From the NCBI RefSeq assembly GCF_006352065.1, contig NZ_CP040915.1, positions 2,232,001-2,296,000 on the forward strand: a stretch of DNA of 64,000 bases, written 5' to 3'. This document shows positions 8,697 through 17,033 of the stretch, piece by piece. The notes beneath the pieces were generated by a model. It saw only the letters and a list, made by a program, of their open reading frames with translations. It ran no database searches and was not told the DNA's origin. Numbering within the stretch: the stretch's first letter is position 1; each line of letters begins with the position of its first letter. The stretch is from Georgenia yuyongxinii (GTDB taxonomy: Bacteria > Actinomycetota > Actinomycetes > Actinomycetales > Actinomycetaceae). A program made the position numbers and the translations under genes.

Positions 8697-8757
8697 GACC
8701 CCCGCAGGGTGGAAGCCCGCGGGGGTCTGCCGGACACCTGGCGAAGGGTGGCCGGCA
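8697..8757. other. Tandem hairpins in the sigma/aldolase divergent region
   Basis: Within the 495-bp gap between the divergent sigma and aldolase genes, GACCCCCGC (8697-8705) pairs with 8719-8727, with an inner GGG/CCC. Directly after it TGCCGG (8728-8733) pairs with 8752-8757. On the minus strand the first hairpin is followed by a pyrimidine-rich ACTTCTTCTC, as in a terminator or attenuator in the leader of the sigma gene. I could not match it to a known riboswitch class. The rest of the gap holds no gene that I can support. Confidence 0.4.
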
Positions 8758-8801
8758 CTCCCAGCCTACCCCGGCGGAGATCAAGCCCTGTGGAGTGGTG
8801 A

Positions 8802-8816
8802 GTGAGCTTGGCTCAC
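8802..8816. promoter_or_regulatory. Perfect palindrome GTGAGC-TTG-GCTCAC, candidate operator
   Basis: A 6-bp perfect inverted repeat with a 3-base centre lies about 240 bp before the aldolase start. It could be an operator for the aldolase-dhaLK operon or a small RNA hairpin. No regulator gene is adjacent, so the assignment is tentative. Confidence 0.3.
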
Positions 8817-9057
8817 GGGGTTCTGCGGGCGGCGCGCGGTTGCCGGACCAGCACGCCGGATAGCGCCCCGGTGGTCCTCGGTGCGAAGAGGCTCTGGACG
8901 GGCCTTGCCGTGTTTGCCTAGAGTCGCAACACCGAGTGTCCGTGCAGAGCTCGCGATGTCCGTCGACGGAGAGGACAGTCGTGGTGGACCTGTCCGCCTC
9001 ACGCGCCCGGAGCCGCACCCGCCTGCCCGGCGCGCCTGGCACCAGGAGGGGTTCCCC

Positions 9058-9930
9058 ATGATCACGTCCACGCTGGAGCTCACCCGCAAGGGGCAGGACG
9101 GCGGCTATGCCGTCCCCGCGGTGAACATCCTCGACGACCTGAGTCTGCGGGCGGTGATCGACGCCGCGGTCGAGAAAGCCTCGCCGGTGATCGTCCAGGT
9201 CTCGGTCAAGACCGTGCGGGCGGTCGGCGTGGACCTGATGACCAAAACCTTCGCGGCCGCCGCGACGTCGGTCCCCGTCCCGGTCGCGCTGCACCTGGAC
9301 CACTGCCCCGACCGGAAGGTCATCGACGACGTCGTGGCGGCCGGCTGGTCCTCGGTGCTCTTTGACGCCTCGGACCGCGACCTCGCCCAGGCCGAGCAGG
9401 AGACCGGCGAGGTGGTCGCCCTCGCGCACGGGGCCGGGGTCGACGTGGAGTCGGAGGTCGAGAACATCGTCGGCGTCGAGGACGGCGTCGGCTCCGACGT
9501 CGCCGTGCACGCGTACTCCGTGGACCAGCTCGCCGAGATCGCCGAGCGCACGGGCGCGGACCTGCTCGCCCCCCAGCTCGGCACGGCCCACGGGCAGTAC
9601 ACGAAGGCCCCCGTGCTGCTCCCGGACCGGGTCCGCGAGCTCGCCCGGCTCACGGACCGCCCGATCGTGCTGCACGGTGGCACGGGCCTGAGCGACGCCG
9701 ACTTCCGGACGTTCATCGACGCCGGGGTCTCCAAGATCAACATCTCCACCGGGCTGAAACGGGCGTACATGCACGCCGCCCTCGAGCACCTGCGCCGGGC
9801 GGAGGAGCGCGACAAGTGGGACCCGCCGTCGATGTTCAAGGACATCTCCGCGGCCGTGACGACCGAGATCGCCCGGTACTTCGACGTGTTCGGCTCGACC
9901 GGGCACGCCGACGGCGCGGGAGCGAACTGA
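9058..9930 (+). CDS. Class II fructose-bisphosphate aldolase family protein
   Basis: A zinc-dependent aldolase of 290 residues, shorter than housekeeping class II FbaA. Family members join or split DHAP and an aldehyde. The metal and DHAP residues are visible: LHLDHCPD near residue 80, TAHGQYTK near 180, VLHGGTG near 205 and KINISTGL near 225. ATG 9058 follows AGGAGGGG; the open frame reaches back to 8881 but that stretch has no coding character. The stop overlaps the HAD gene by one base (TGATG). Together with HAD phosphatase, DhaL and DhaK it probably handles DHA/DHAP-linked sugar or polyol breakdown; the true aldehyde partner is unknown. Confidence 0.9.
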   Translation: MITSTLELTRKGQDGGYAVPAVNILDDLSLRAVIDAAVEKASPVIVQVSVKTVRAVGVDLMTKTFAAAATSVPVPVALHLDHCPDRKVIDDVVAAGWSSVLFDASDRDLAQAEQETGEVVALAHGAGVDVESEVENIVGVEDGVGSDVAVHAYSVDQLAEIAERTGADLLAPQLGTAHGQYTKAPVLLPDRVRELARLTDRPIVLHGGTGLSDADFRTFIDAGVSKINISTGLKRAYMHAALEHLRRAEERDKWDPPSMFKDISAAVTTEIARYFDVFGSTGHADGAGAN

Positions 9931-10718
9931 TGGCCCCGACCCTGATCTTCGACTGCGACGGCGTCCTGGCCGACACGGAGCGCTTCGGCCACCTGCCGGC
10001 CTTCAATGAGACCTTCGCCGAGGTGGGTCTGCCGGTGCAGTGGTCCGAGGAGGAGTACGCCGAGCGCGTCAAGATCGGCGGCGGCAAGGAACGCATGGCG
10101 AGCCTGCTCACCCCGGAGCTCGTCGCGGCGGCGCACCTGCCCACCGACGCCGCGGAGCAGCAGGCGATGATCGCGGACTGGCACAAACGAAAGACGGCCC
10201 ACTACACCGCCCGGATCGGCGCCGGCGTCATGCCGCCGCGGCCCGGGATCGCCCGGATCGTCGAGGAGGCGGCCGCCGCCGGCTGGGGCCTGGCGGTCGC
10301 GTCCACCTCGGCCGAGGTCTCCGTGCGCGCCGTGCTGGAGCACGCCGTCGGGGCCGCGCGGGCCGCGGCCTTCGCCGTGTTCGCCGGCGACGTCGTGCCC
10401 CGCAAGAAGCCGGCCCCTGACATCTACCTGCACGCCCTGGACGAGCTCGGCCTCGAACCCGGCGACGCCGTCGTCGTCGAGGACAGCGAGAACGGACTCC
10501 GCGCCTCCCTTGCCGCGGGGCTGGCCACCGTCGTGACGGTGAGCAGCTACACCGCCGAGGAGAACTTCGACGGCGCCGCGCTGGTCCTCACCAGTCTGGG
10601 CGACGACACCGAGCCCGCCCGGGTGCTCGCCGACCCCCTCGGCCTGGGGGTGGGCGACCGCGTCCGCCTCACCGACCTGAGCACGATCCTGGACCGGACA
10701 AGGAAGGCGCCCCGATGA
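9930..10718 (+). CDS. HAD-superfamily hydrolase (CbbY/beta-phosphoglucomutase-like)
   Basis: The 262-residue protein has HAD motif I at the N-terminus (FDCDGVLADTE; nucleophile Asp about residue 8), motif II in VASTSAEVS, motif III Lys in RKKPAPDIY, and motif IV in VVEDSENGL. A four-helix cap between motifs I and II marks subfamily I. It probably dephosphorylates, or isomerises, a phosphorylated sugar. ATG 9930 overlaps the aldolase stop and the stop overlaps dhaL (ATGA), so it is inside a tightly coupled operon. The substrate is not determined by sequence. Confidence 0.9.
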   Translation: MAPTLIFDCDGVLADTERFGHLPAFNETFAEVGLPVQWSEEEYAERVKIGGGKERMASLLTPELVAAAHLPTDAAEQQAMIADWHKRKTAHYTARIGAGVMPPRPGIARIVEEAAAAGWGLAVASTSAEVSVRAVLEHAVGAARAAAFAVFAGDVVPRKKPAPDIYLHALDELGLEPGDAVVVEDSENGLRASLAAGLATVVTVSSYTAEENFDGAALVLTSLGDDTEPARVLADPLGLGVGDRVRLTDLSTILDRTRKAPR

Positions 10719-11368
10719 CCGCAGCGCTTCAACGCACCGAGCTCGTGGTGCGGACCATCGCCGAGACGACCGTCGCGAACGAGAAGTACTTCGGCGATCT
10801 CGACTCCGTGGTCGGCGACGGCGACTTCGGCTACTCCCTGGCCCGCGGCTTCGAGAAGGTGCTCGAGCAGTGGGACGACCTGGACCGCACCGACGCCGGG
10901 GTGTTCCTGCAGAAGGTCGCGATGGTCATCTCCAGCCGCATGGGTGGGACGTCGGGGCCGATCTGGGGCACGGCGTTCCTGCGCGCGGGCGCGGCCGCGA
11001 AGGGGAAGCAGGAGCTGGGCAGGTCCGACGTCGTCGAGATGCTCCGGGCGGCGATCACCGGCATCAAGGCCCGCGGCGGCGCCGACCTCGGCGAGAAGAC
11101 CCTCCTCGACGCGCTCGTGCCGATGACCGACACGCTGGCCGATCATCTCGAGCAGGGCGGTCAGGCCCAGGTGGCCCTCGACGCCGCAGCGGTGCAGGCG
11201 CGCGAGAGCGCCGAGGCCACCAGCGAGCTCCAGGCCAGACGCGGCCGGGCCTCCTACACCGGCGAGCGGAGCATCGGCTCGCCCGACCCAGGGGCCCTCG
11301 CGATCGCGGTGCTCGCGGAGGAGATCGCGAAACGGTGGCAGGACGGTTCCGCTCCCGCCGCCGGCTGA
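10715..11368 (+). CDS. dhaL: Dihydroxyacetone kinase subunit DhaL
   Basis: DhaL is the nucleotide-binding subunit of dihydroxyacetone kinase. The 217-residue length fits. Asp30, Asp35 and Asp37 in LDSVVGDGDFG match the Mg-ADP ligands of E. coli DhaL, and RMGGTSGPIWG near residue 76 and ERSIGSPDPGA near 190 are also typical. In PTS-type systems DhaL-ADP is rephosphorylated by DhaM. No DhaM gene is in this window, so either it lies elsewhere or this kinase uses ATP directly. ATG 10715 overlaps the HAD stop by ATGA. dhaL precedes dhaK, with about 80 bp between them. Confidence 0.93.
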   Translation: MTAALQRTELVVRTIAETTVANEKYFGDLDSVVGDGDFGYSLARGFEKVLEQWDDLDRTDAGVFLQKVAMVISSRMGGTSGPIWGTAFLRAGAAAKGKQELGRSDVVEMLRAAITGIKARGGADLGEKTLLDALVPMTDTLADHLEQGGQAQVALDAAAVQARESAEATSELQARRGRASYTGERSIGSPDPGALAIAVLAEEIAKRWQDGSAPAAG

Positions 11369-11447
11369 GGCTGCCACGCTGGCACAGTCGCCGGCCCCCG
11401 GGCCGGACCGAACATCACCGATCACTCACAACGATGTGGAGGACGCC

Positions 11448-12443
11448 GTGAAGAAGTTCGTCAACGACCCCAAGGATTACGTCCCGCAGATGCTCAAGGG
11501 CATCGCGCTCGCCAACCCGGACACCCTGCGCTACGTGCCTGACTACAACCTCATCATGCGGGCCGACGCCCCCCGCCACGACAAGGTCTCCATCGTCCAG
11601 GGCTCGGGCTCGGGCCACGAGCCGGCCCACGTGATGGCCGTGGGCAAGGGCATGCTCGACGGCGCCTGCCCCGGTGACGTCTTCGCCGCGCCGCCGTCGG
11701 ACTACGTCTACGAGAGCGCCAAGCTCCTCGCCTCCGACAAGGGTGTGCTGCTGCTGGTCAACAACTACACAGGCGACAAGATGGCCTTCGAGATGGCCCA
11801 GGAGCTGGCCGAGGCCGACGGGCTCACCGTGCGCACCCTCTTCATCGACGACGACGTCGCCGTGCAGGACTCCACCTACACCGTGGGGCGCCGCGGGGTC
11901 GCGGGCAACTTCTTCGTCATTAAGGCCGTGGGCGCCGCCGCCGAGGCCGGGGCGGACCTGGACGAGGTGGTCCGCATCGGGGAGAAGGTCAACTCCGTGA
12001 CCCGTACCCTCGGCATCGCCCTGACCGCCTGCACACCGCCAGCCAAGGGTGCGCCGTTGTTCGAGCTCGGCGACGACGAGATCGAGATCGGCGTCGGCAT
12101 CCACGGCGAGCCGGGGCGCCGCCGGGCGAAGGTCATGACGGCGGACGCGATCGTCGACGAGTTCCTCGGCGCCGTGGTCCCCGACCTGCCCTACGCCTCG
12201 GGCGACGACGTCGCGCTGATGATCAACGGGCTCGGCGGCACCCCGATCAGCGAGCTGTACCTGCTCTACGGCATCGCCCACGAGAAGCTCGCGGCGCAGG
12301 GCATCAACGTCCGGCGCAGCTACGTCGGGGAGTACTGCACCTCCCTCGACATGGCCGGCGCCTCGCTCACGCTCGTCAAGCTCGACGACGAGATCACGAA
12401 GCTCCTCGAGGCCCCCGCGGAGATCGCCATCCGCGTGTTCTGA
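11448..12443 (+). CDS. dhaK: Dihydroxyacetone kinase subunit DhaK
   Basis: DhaK binds dihydroxyacetone covalently through a His and passes it to DhaL for phosphorylation to DHAP. Visible are GSGSGHEPAH (His57), NNYTGDKMAF (Asp110) and GVGIHGEPG (His219), equivalent to His56, Asp109 and His230 of E. coli DhaK. The 331-residue length is slightly short of the usual ~355. GTG 11448 is chosen over GTG 11436 because GGAGG at 11438-11442 sits 5 bases upstream of it. It ends the aldolase-HAD-dhaL-dhaK operon and converges on the transaldolase-like gene. Confidence 0.93.
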   Translation: MKKFVNDPKDYVPQMLKGIALANPDTLRYVPDYNLIMRADAPRHDKVSIVQGSGSGHEPAHVMAVGKGMLDGACPGDVFAAPPSDYVYESAKLLASDKGVLLLVNNYTGDKMAFEMAQELAEADGLTVRTLFIDDDVAVQDSTYTVGRRGVAGNFFVIKAVGAAAEAGADLDEVVRIGEKVNSVTRTLGIALTACTPPAKGAPLFELGDDEIEIGVGIHGEPGRRRAKVMTADAIVDEFLGAVVPDLPYASGDDVALMINGLGGTPISELYLLYGIAHEKLAAQGINVRRSYVGEYCTSLDMAGASLTLVKLDDEITKLLEAPAEIAIRVF

Positions 12444-12461
12444 TTCCGCCGCCCGCCTGCC

Positions 12462-12521
12462 TGACCACGGACGACGCCGGACCCCGCCTGCCCGGGTCAG
12501 GTCCGGCGTCGTCCGTGGTCA
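12462..12521. terminator. Bidirectional terminator with perfect 22-bp stem
   Basis: The arms 12462-12483 and 12500-12521 are perfectly complementary over 22 bases around a 16-base loop. The element lies between the convergent ends of dhaK and the transaldolase-like gene, as expected for a shared terminator. Confidence 0.85.
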
Positions 12522-12562
12522 GCGCCCCTGCGGTCAGTGCCCCTTGTGGTCAGTGCCCCTGC
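12517..12562. repeat. Three tandem copies of GGTCAGTGCCCCT-type unit
   Basis: Units begin at 12517, 12532 and 12548 and read GGTCAG(C/T)GCCCCT plus 2-3 bases. The first overlaps the terminator arm and the last covers the final codons and stop of the transaldolase-like gene, so each unit carries a copy of the TGA-containing end. Confidence 0.6.
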
Positions 12563-13869
12563 GCGGCGGTCATGAAGCGCCGCTGGTAGCTGACGACCTG
12601 GTTCGTGGACGTGAACCGCGCGAGGTAGCCCGGCTCCGCCGTCACGACCACGCGGCGGCTCATGTCGCAGAACTCGTCGCTGGCCAGCAGCTTGTCGACC
12701 TCGGGGTAGTTCCGTTCGCCCTCCATGGAGCAGACGATCAGGCGGGTGTCGGGCAGGTTCGTCTCGCGCAGCACCCGCAGGTTGTGCCGTACGGAGTCCA
12801 GGCCGTCCCGGCCCTCGGGCGTGCGGGCCTGGCGGTAGGTGACCAGCTGCTCCGCCATGCGCCGGCACTCCTGAAGGGGGAAGTCGGTGTCCGTGCGGGC
12901 CAGGTAGTCGTTCTGGATCAGGTAGTCGCGCAGGGTGACGAGCACGCCGTCGTCCCGGCTCTCGGCGAAGTCGTCGAGCAGCTCGATCATCTTCGTGGAC
13001 TGCATGAGGCGGTGCCGGATGAAGCTGTTGATGAAGTAGGGCCGCGCCTGCAGCGCCAGCTGGGCCTGGTACGGCTCGAACATGAGCGTGAAGTTCACCC
13101 GGAAGCCGTGCTCGCGCAGCTTCAGGGCGAGGTTGTGCCCGCGGAGGGCGTCCGCCGTCGCCGGCTCCCACCACCGCCGGTCCAGGTGCTTGTCGCCGCT
13201 GAGGAGCTGGCCGACGTTGGCGTCGTTGACCGGTCCGGTGTGCGGCACCTTGATCACCACCCGCCAGCGCGACAGGATCTGCCGGAACCGCTCGGCCTCC
13301 TCCAGGATCTTGCCGAAGTCCGCCTCGAACGGGTTGTTGAGCTCCACGCACACGTCGCAGCCAGGGCCCAGGATGCGGCCGATCTCGGCCATGACCTCCT
13401 CGCGCGTGTGGAAGGTGCCGTCGACGTTGGCCTCGGGGTTGTTGAGAAAGAGGTCGTAGATGATGCCGGGGTTGCAGGTGAGGTTCGCGATCAGCCCGGC
13501 GATCGGCGCGATCTCGTAGGGGTTGGCGCTGTCGGCGGAGAACAGGACGTTGGTGGGACGTAGCGTGCCGTCGGTGTCGTAGGAGATGTCCCGGACGAGG
13601 TCGATCGCGAGGAGCCCGTCCGCCTCGAGGTTCAGGGCGAGCCGGAACCCCGGGGGTGTGTGCCCCGCCGGCGTGCCGAAGTAGCCGACGACCTCTCTGA
13701 ACTCCGCCGTCACCCCGACGTGCCGGGCGGCGCCCTCCAGCTCGCGGAAGGTCTCCGCGGCCAGGGGTTGGTCCAGCACCCGGTGGACGTCGTCCTCCTC
13801 GCCGGGCACGATCGGCAGGCCCAGCGAGCGCAGCCGGTAGGTGAGGGGCATGAGCGGTGTCGCGGCCAT
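12550..13869 (-). CDS. Transaldolase-family (TIM-barrel) protein
   Basis: The 439-residue protein resembles class I transaldolases. The Schiff-base Lys is expected in WRVVIKVPHTG near residue 230, the family block NFTLMFEPYQAQLALQA lies near residue 275, and LTCNPGIIYDLFLNNP near 150 resembles the TNP region. It is longer than usual bacterial TalB/TalC (~220-320), with a C-terminal extension of about 130 residues. ATG 13869 follows AGGGAG at about 6 bases; the longer frame is not needed. It faces the aldolase/DhaLK operon and may move three-carbon units in the same pathway, which is inference. Confidence 0.75.
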   Translation of the reverse strand: MAATPLMPLTYRLRSLGLPIVPGEEDDVHRVLDQPLAAETFRELEGAARHVGVTAEFREVVGYFGTPAGHTPPGFRLALNLEADGLLAIDLVRDISYDTDGTLRPTNVLFSADSANPYEIAPIAGLIANLTCNPGIIYDLFLNNPEANVDGTFHTREEVMAEIGRILGPGCDVCVELNNPFEADFGKILEEAERFRQILSRWRVVIKVPHTGPVNDANVGQLLSGDKHLDRRWWEPATADALRGHNLALKLREHGFRVNFTLMFEPYQAQLALQARPYFINSFIRHRLMQSTKMIELLDDFAESRDDGVLVTLRDYLIQNDYLARTDTDFPLQECRRMAEQLVTYRQARTPEGRDGLDSVRHNLRVLRETNLPDTRLIVCSMEGERNYPEVDKLLASDEFCDMSRRVVVTAEPGYLARFTSTNQVVSYQRRFMTAAQGH

Positions 13870-14057
13870 GGTGGCTCCCTGACGCGTGCAGGGCCGACGG
13901 CGTCGTCCGTGGCGAGCGGCGGCAGAGGGCCCGCTGGGCACACTGTACAAGGGGCCGTGGTCGGTGACCATGGCGCGATGAGGCTCGCGCAGACTACCCG
14001 CTCGCCGTCGTGCCCCGGCAGACCGATGGGGCGAAGTTCAACCGCTCCGGAGCGTTA

Positions 14058-16325
14058 CTAGTCACGCAGCGATCTGATCTCGATGGTGCCCGCGCCGCCG
14101 TCGACCGTGACAACCTGCCCGTCGCGTAGCCGTGCGGTGGCGTCCGTGGTGCCGACGACGGCGGGTATGCCGTACTCCCGGGCGACGAGTGAGGCGTGTG
14201 CGGCAAGGGTGCCGCCGTCGGTGACCACGGCTGCGGCCCGGGCGAACAGCGGGGTCCAGGCGGGCGAGGTCGCCTTGGCGACAAGGATGTCACCGGCGGC
14301 GAATCGGGTGAAGTCCTCGGGTGAGGTGACGATGCGTACCGGGCCCGTGGCGCGGCCCGCGCTGGCCGGCTGCCCCACGATCGCCCCTGCCGGGACGGCC
14401 TCGCGGGTGCGGGCGGCGTCGGCCGCGCGGGCAAGTGGATCGCCGACTAGTCGGGGAGGCGCACCGAGAGTGAGCGGCGCAACGAGCCGGCGCTGCCGCT
14501 CCCACAGCGCCCGACGAGCCGCGGCCACCCTCGCCCGTGAGGTCGCGTCTCCGTTCAACGCGGCGGTCAGCTCTTCGCGGGTGAGGAAGAAGGCCTGCTC
14601 ACGGTCGCCGATCACGCCCTGACGGGTGAGATGGTCGCCGAGGGCGTGCCCACAGCGCCGCAGCAACGGCCAGCCCAGGGTGAGGTCCCGGGCCTGCTCC
14701 TCGCGGGCCACGGTGTACCGCTGCACTGTGCGCAGCAGCCGCCCGAACCGGTGCAGGCGCCGGGGCCGGTCGCGCAGTGCCGCGACGACGGCACGCTCGG
14801 CCGCTACCCGTGTGGCGGCATGTTTCGTGTGCCGCGCGTCGACGCCCGTTGGGGCGCCGGTGCCCAGCTCGCCGGCGGTGGGCAGGAACCAGTCGACCGA
14901 CTGCACCGCATGACCGGGCAGTGCGGGCTCGGTGCCGGGCAGACCGGTCAGCAGCGCCTGGACGCTGTCGATGACTCCGGGGATGAGTCCGGACGTACGG
15001 CCGAGCGCCGCGAGGTGACCCTCCATCTTCCACGCCGAGCCACCGACGATCGCGAGGTACCACAGGTACTCCCCCGCCATCCGGCTCACTTGGTCCACGA
15101 TCTCCACCAGCCGGCGCGGGCCGGCGGTGGCGACCTCGCGTTCCCCGGCCTCGACCAGCCGCCGGTAGGCGGGAAGCGTGCCCGCACGCCACTCCTGCTC
15201 GAGGCCGGCGAGGAGCGCGCGGTCGGCGCCGACCGGGTTGGTGGAAACCCGCACGAGGGCGTTGAACAACAGCCACGGCGCCCGACCGCGGCTCTGTACG
15301 ATCACGCGGCCCAGCAGCCATGGCGTCGGGACAGGCAGGGCGTTGTAGTACCAGCCGTTGACGACGGCGTAGCGGAACGGGACCACCGTGCCGACCGTGG
15401 CGCGCTCGCCGTCGAGGTACCCGGCCTCGATCCGGTCGAGCGGCCAGCTGGCGAACAGCGGCGTCATCGCCTCGGGCAACCACTCCCCCAGGCGGAGGTT
15501 GCGCATCCAGTATCCCGGCCCGGGTGCCTCCCACACGACGGGTCCGGGCAGAGCGGTCATCGGCCTGGCCTGCACCAAGAACAGGACCCCGTCCCGATCG
15601 ATCGCCCACTCGATGTCCTGGGGCGCGCCGAAGTGCCGGGCCACGTGGCCGGCAAGTTCGGCAACGGCCGCCGCCCGGTCCCGGTCCAGGACCTTGTGGT
15701 CGGGGCCGGCGCGGGTCATCTCCACCGCCCCACCGCGGATGACCCACTCATCACCAGTCATCTCTCCGGACACCAGCCGCTCACCCAGACCGCGGACGGC
15801 GGTCACGACGGTCTCGTCGCGGTTGCCAGTGAGCGGATTGGCGGTGAACGCCACGCCCGCCGCGGCGGCGTTGACCATCTGTTGTACCAGCACGACCATC
15901 CCCGGCGAACCGCCGTCGCCGCGGTCGGCGTGGCCGCCGGTCCGCTGGCCCCTGACGGCCTGGTAAGCGCCGACTCGAGCTGCGCGCGACGAGTCCATGC
16001 AGCGACGGATCGCCTCGTGGAGGCCGTCACGATCCACATTCAGGTACGACTCGTACATCCCGGCGTAAGAGGCCCCGGGAAGATCCTCGGCCACCGCTGA
16101 GGAACGCACGGCGTACGGGCCCGGGACGGCTCGTGCGGCGGCGTCGACAGCGGCGCGCAGCTCGCTGGGAAGAATGCCGTCGGCCGGCGCAGCCACGATG
16201 AACCCCGGTGGCACCGGGAACCCGGCATGGGACAGCTCGGCCAGGACCCCTGCCTTGCTCCCCGTGGCCGACCGGTCGAGGCCGGCCGCCTCGGCGAGCC
16301 TCGTCACCGTGCCGACGGCGTCCAT
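14058..16325 (-). CDS. PEP-synthase/rifampin-phosphotransferase-like (Rph-like) enzyme
   Basis: The 755-residue protein has an N-terminal ATP-grasp (PEP/pyruvate-binding) domain at about residues 20-290 (GSKAGVLAELSHAGFPVPPG, YAVRSSAVAEDLPGASYAG, LFLVQARPMTAL). A middle region starts with LGEWLPEAMTPLF. A C-terminal swivelling domain holds the phospho-His in VTDGGTLAAHASLVARE near residue 705. This order (ATP-grasp, substrate domain, His domain) is that of rifampin phosphotransferase and PEP synthase. The middle domain lacks the C-terminal PEP barrel of true PpsA, favouring an Rph-like role on a small molecule. ATG 16325 follows AAGGGGG. It lies 62 bp downstream of an ArsR gene. Confidence 0.78.
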   Translation of the reverse strand: MDAVGTVTRLAEAAGLDRSATGSKAGVLAELSHAGFPVPPGFIVAAPADGILPSELRAAVDAAARAVPGPYAVRSSAVAEDLPGASYAGMYESYLNVDRDGLHEAIRRCMDSSRAARVGAYQAVRGQRTGGHADRGDGGSPGMVVLVQQMVNAAAAGVAFTANPLTGNRDETVVTAVRGLGERLVSGEMTGDEWVIRGGAVEMTRAGPDHKVLDRDRAAAVAELAGHVARHFGAPQDIEWAIDRDGVLFLVQARPMTALPGPVVWEAPGPGYWMRNLRLGEWLPEAMTPLFASWPLDRIEAGYLDGERATVGTVVPFRYAVVNGWYYNALPVPTPWLLGRVIVQSRGRAPWLLFNALVRVSTNPVGADRALLAGLEQEWRAGTLPAYRRLVEAGEREVATAGPRRLVEIVDQVSRMAGEYLWYLAIVGGSAWKMEGHLAALGRTSGLIPGVIDSVQALLTGLPGTEPALPGHAVQSVDWFLPTAGELGTGAPTGVDARHTKHAATRVAAERAVVAALRDRPRRLHRFGRLLRTVQRYTVAREEQARDLTLGWPLLRRCGHALGDHLTRQGVIGDREQAFFLTREELTAALNGDATSRARVAAARRALWERQRRLVAPLTLGAPPRLVGDPLARAADAARTREAVPAGAIVGQPASAGRATGPVRIVTSPEDFTRFAAGDILVAKATSPAWTPLFARAAAVVTDGGTLAAHASLVAREYGIPAVVGTTDATARLRDGQVVTVDGGAGTIEIRSLRD

Positions 16326-16387
16326 GCCGGCCCCCTTCGCTCCGAGACGGCCTGGCCCTTCACTGTTGTCGGCGTGCCGCGGTCCTG

Positions 16388-16774
16388 TTAGCAGCAACCG
16401 ACGTTGGCGTTGTGGTCGACAGTGTGCTGGGTGGTGAGGACGTTGCCGAGGGCGTCGAGCGCCGCCGGGACGACCGCGTAGTAGGACCACTTGCCCCGCT
16501 TGTCCCTGGTGACGAGGCCGGCGTCGACGAGCACCTTGAGGTGGTGGGAGACGGTCGGTTGGGTCAGGTCCAGCGGTTCGGTCAGGTCGCACACGCACGC
16601 CTCCCCGCCGTCGTGGCTGGCGATGATGGAGAGCAGGCGCAGGCGGGCGGGGTCGGCCACGGCCTTGAAGGTGCCGGCCAGCCGGGTCGCCTCATCCGCG
16701 GCGATCGGTTCGCGGGTCAGCGGGCTGCAGCACGCGGCGGCAGCCGTGACGTCGGTCAGCGGCAGAGCGGCCAT
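16388..16774 (-). CDS. arsR: ArsR/SmtB-family metalloid-responsive repressor
   Basis: The 128-residue protein has the winged-helix core at about residues 30-105 (FKAVADPARLRLLSII and LDLTQPTVSHHLKVLVDAGL). Thiols are Cys15-Cys16 near the N-terminus, Cys60 and Cys62 (EACVCDL), and a C-terminal CC. Corynebacterium glutamicum ArsR binds As(III) with Cys15, Cys16 and Cys55, so the N-terminal CC pair plus C60/C62 suggests the same site type. It is 62 bp upstream of the Rph-like gene on the same strand and downstream of arsDA. A palindromic candidate operator lies just upstream at 16789-16814. Confidence 0.9.
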   Translation of the reverse strand: MAALPLTDVTAAAACCSPLTREPIAADEATRLAGTFKAVADPARLRLLSIIASHDGGEACVCDLTEPLDLTQPTVSHHLKVLVDAGLVTRDKRGKWSYYAVVPAALDALGNVLTTQHTVDHNANVGCC

Positions 16775-16788
16775 GCCGGCCAGTATTG

Positions 16789-16814
16789 CGCATCAATTGA
16801 CAGACGTCGATGCG
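16789..16814. promoter_or_regulatory. Candidate ArsR operator upstream of arsR
   Basis: CGCATC (16789-16794) and GATGCG (16809-16814) form an inverted repeat about 15 bp before the arsR start. The left part also contains the palindrome TCAATTGA (16793-16800), similar to TCAATATTGA before the ArsR-ArsC gene. Autoregulation is the simplest reading. Confidence 0.55.
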
Positions 16815-16938
16815 TGCGGCGTCCTCGCATCCCGAACCTGGCATTGAGAACACTCGACAGGACGGCAGTGGTCGGAGATCTCCGGCGCACGCCGGCGGAG
16901 GAACCCACGGTGGAAGTCCCCCGGCCTCACCGACATTC

Positions 16939-16972
16939 CTCCTCGCCACCGGCTGCGAGCACCGGCGAGGAG
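16939..16972 (-). terminator. Hairpin after arsA
   Basis: CTCCTCGCC (16939-16947) pairs perfectly with 16964-16972 in the 259-bp gap between the arsA stop and arsR. No U-tract follows. It may end the aqp-arsD-arsA transcript. Confidence 0.4.
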
Positions 16973-17033
16973 CCGCGCAAGCGGTTTGTAGGGTCGCGCG
17001 CCCCCGCCTCGTGGCGCGGGGCGGGCACCGGTT

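Noticed and set aside
8697-8757. Riboswitch call for the tandem hairpins
   Set aside because: A CCTGAGA motif nearby resembles part of a TPP element, but the rest of the TPP core is missing and no thiamine gene is present.
8881-9057. N-terminal extension of the class II aldolase
   Set aside because: The extension has no coding character and AGGAGGGG sits directly before ATG 9058.
8563-9906. Upstream extension of the sigma-factor frame across the aldolase gene
   Set aside because: It would overlap the aldolase completely; sigma region 2 starts shortly after GTG 8562.
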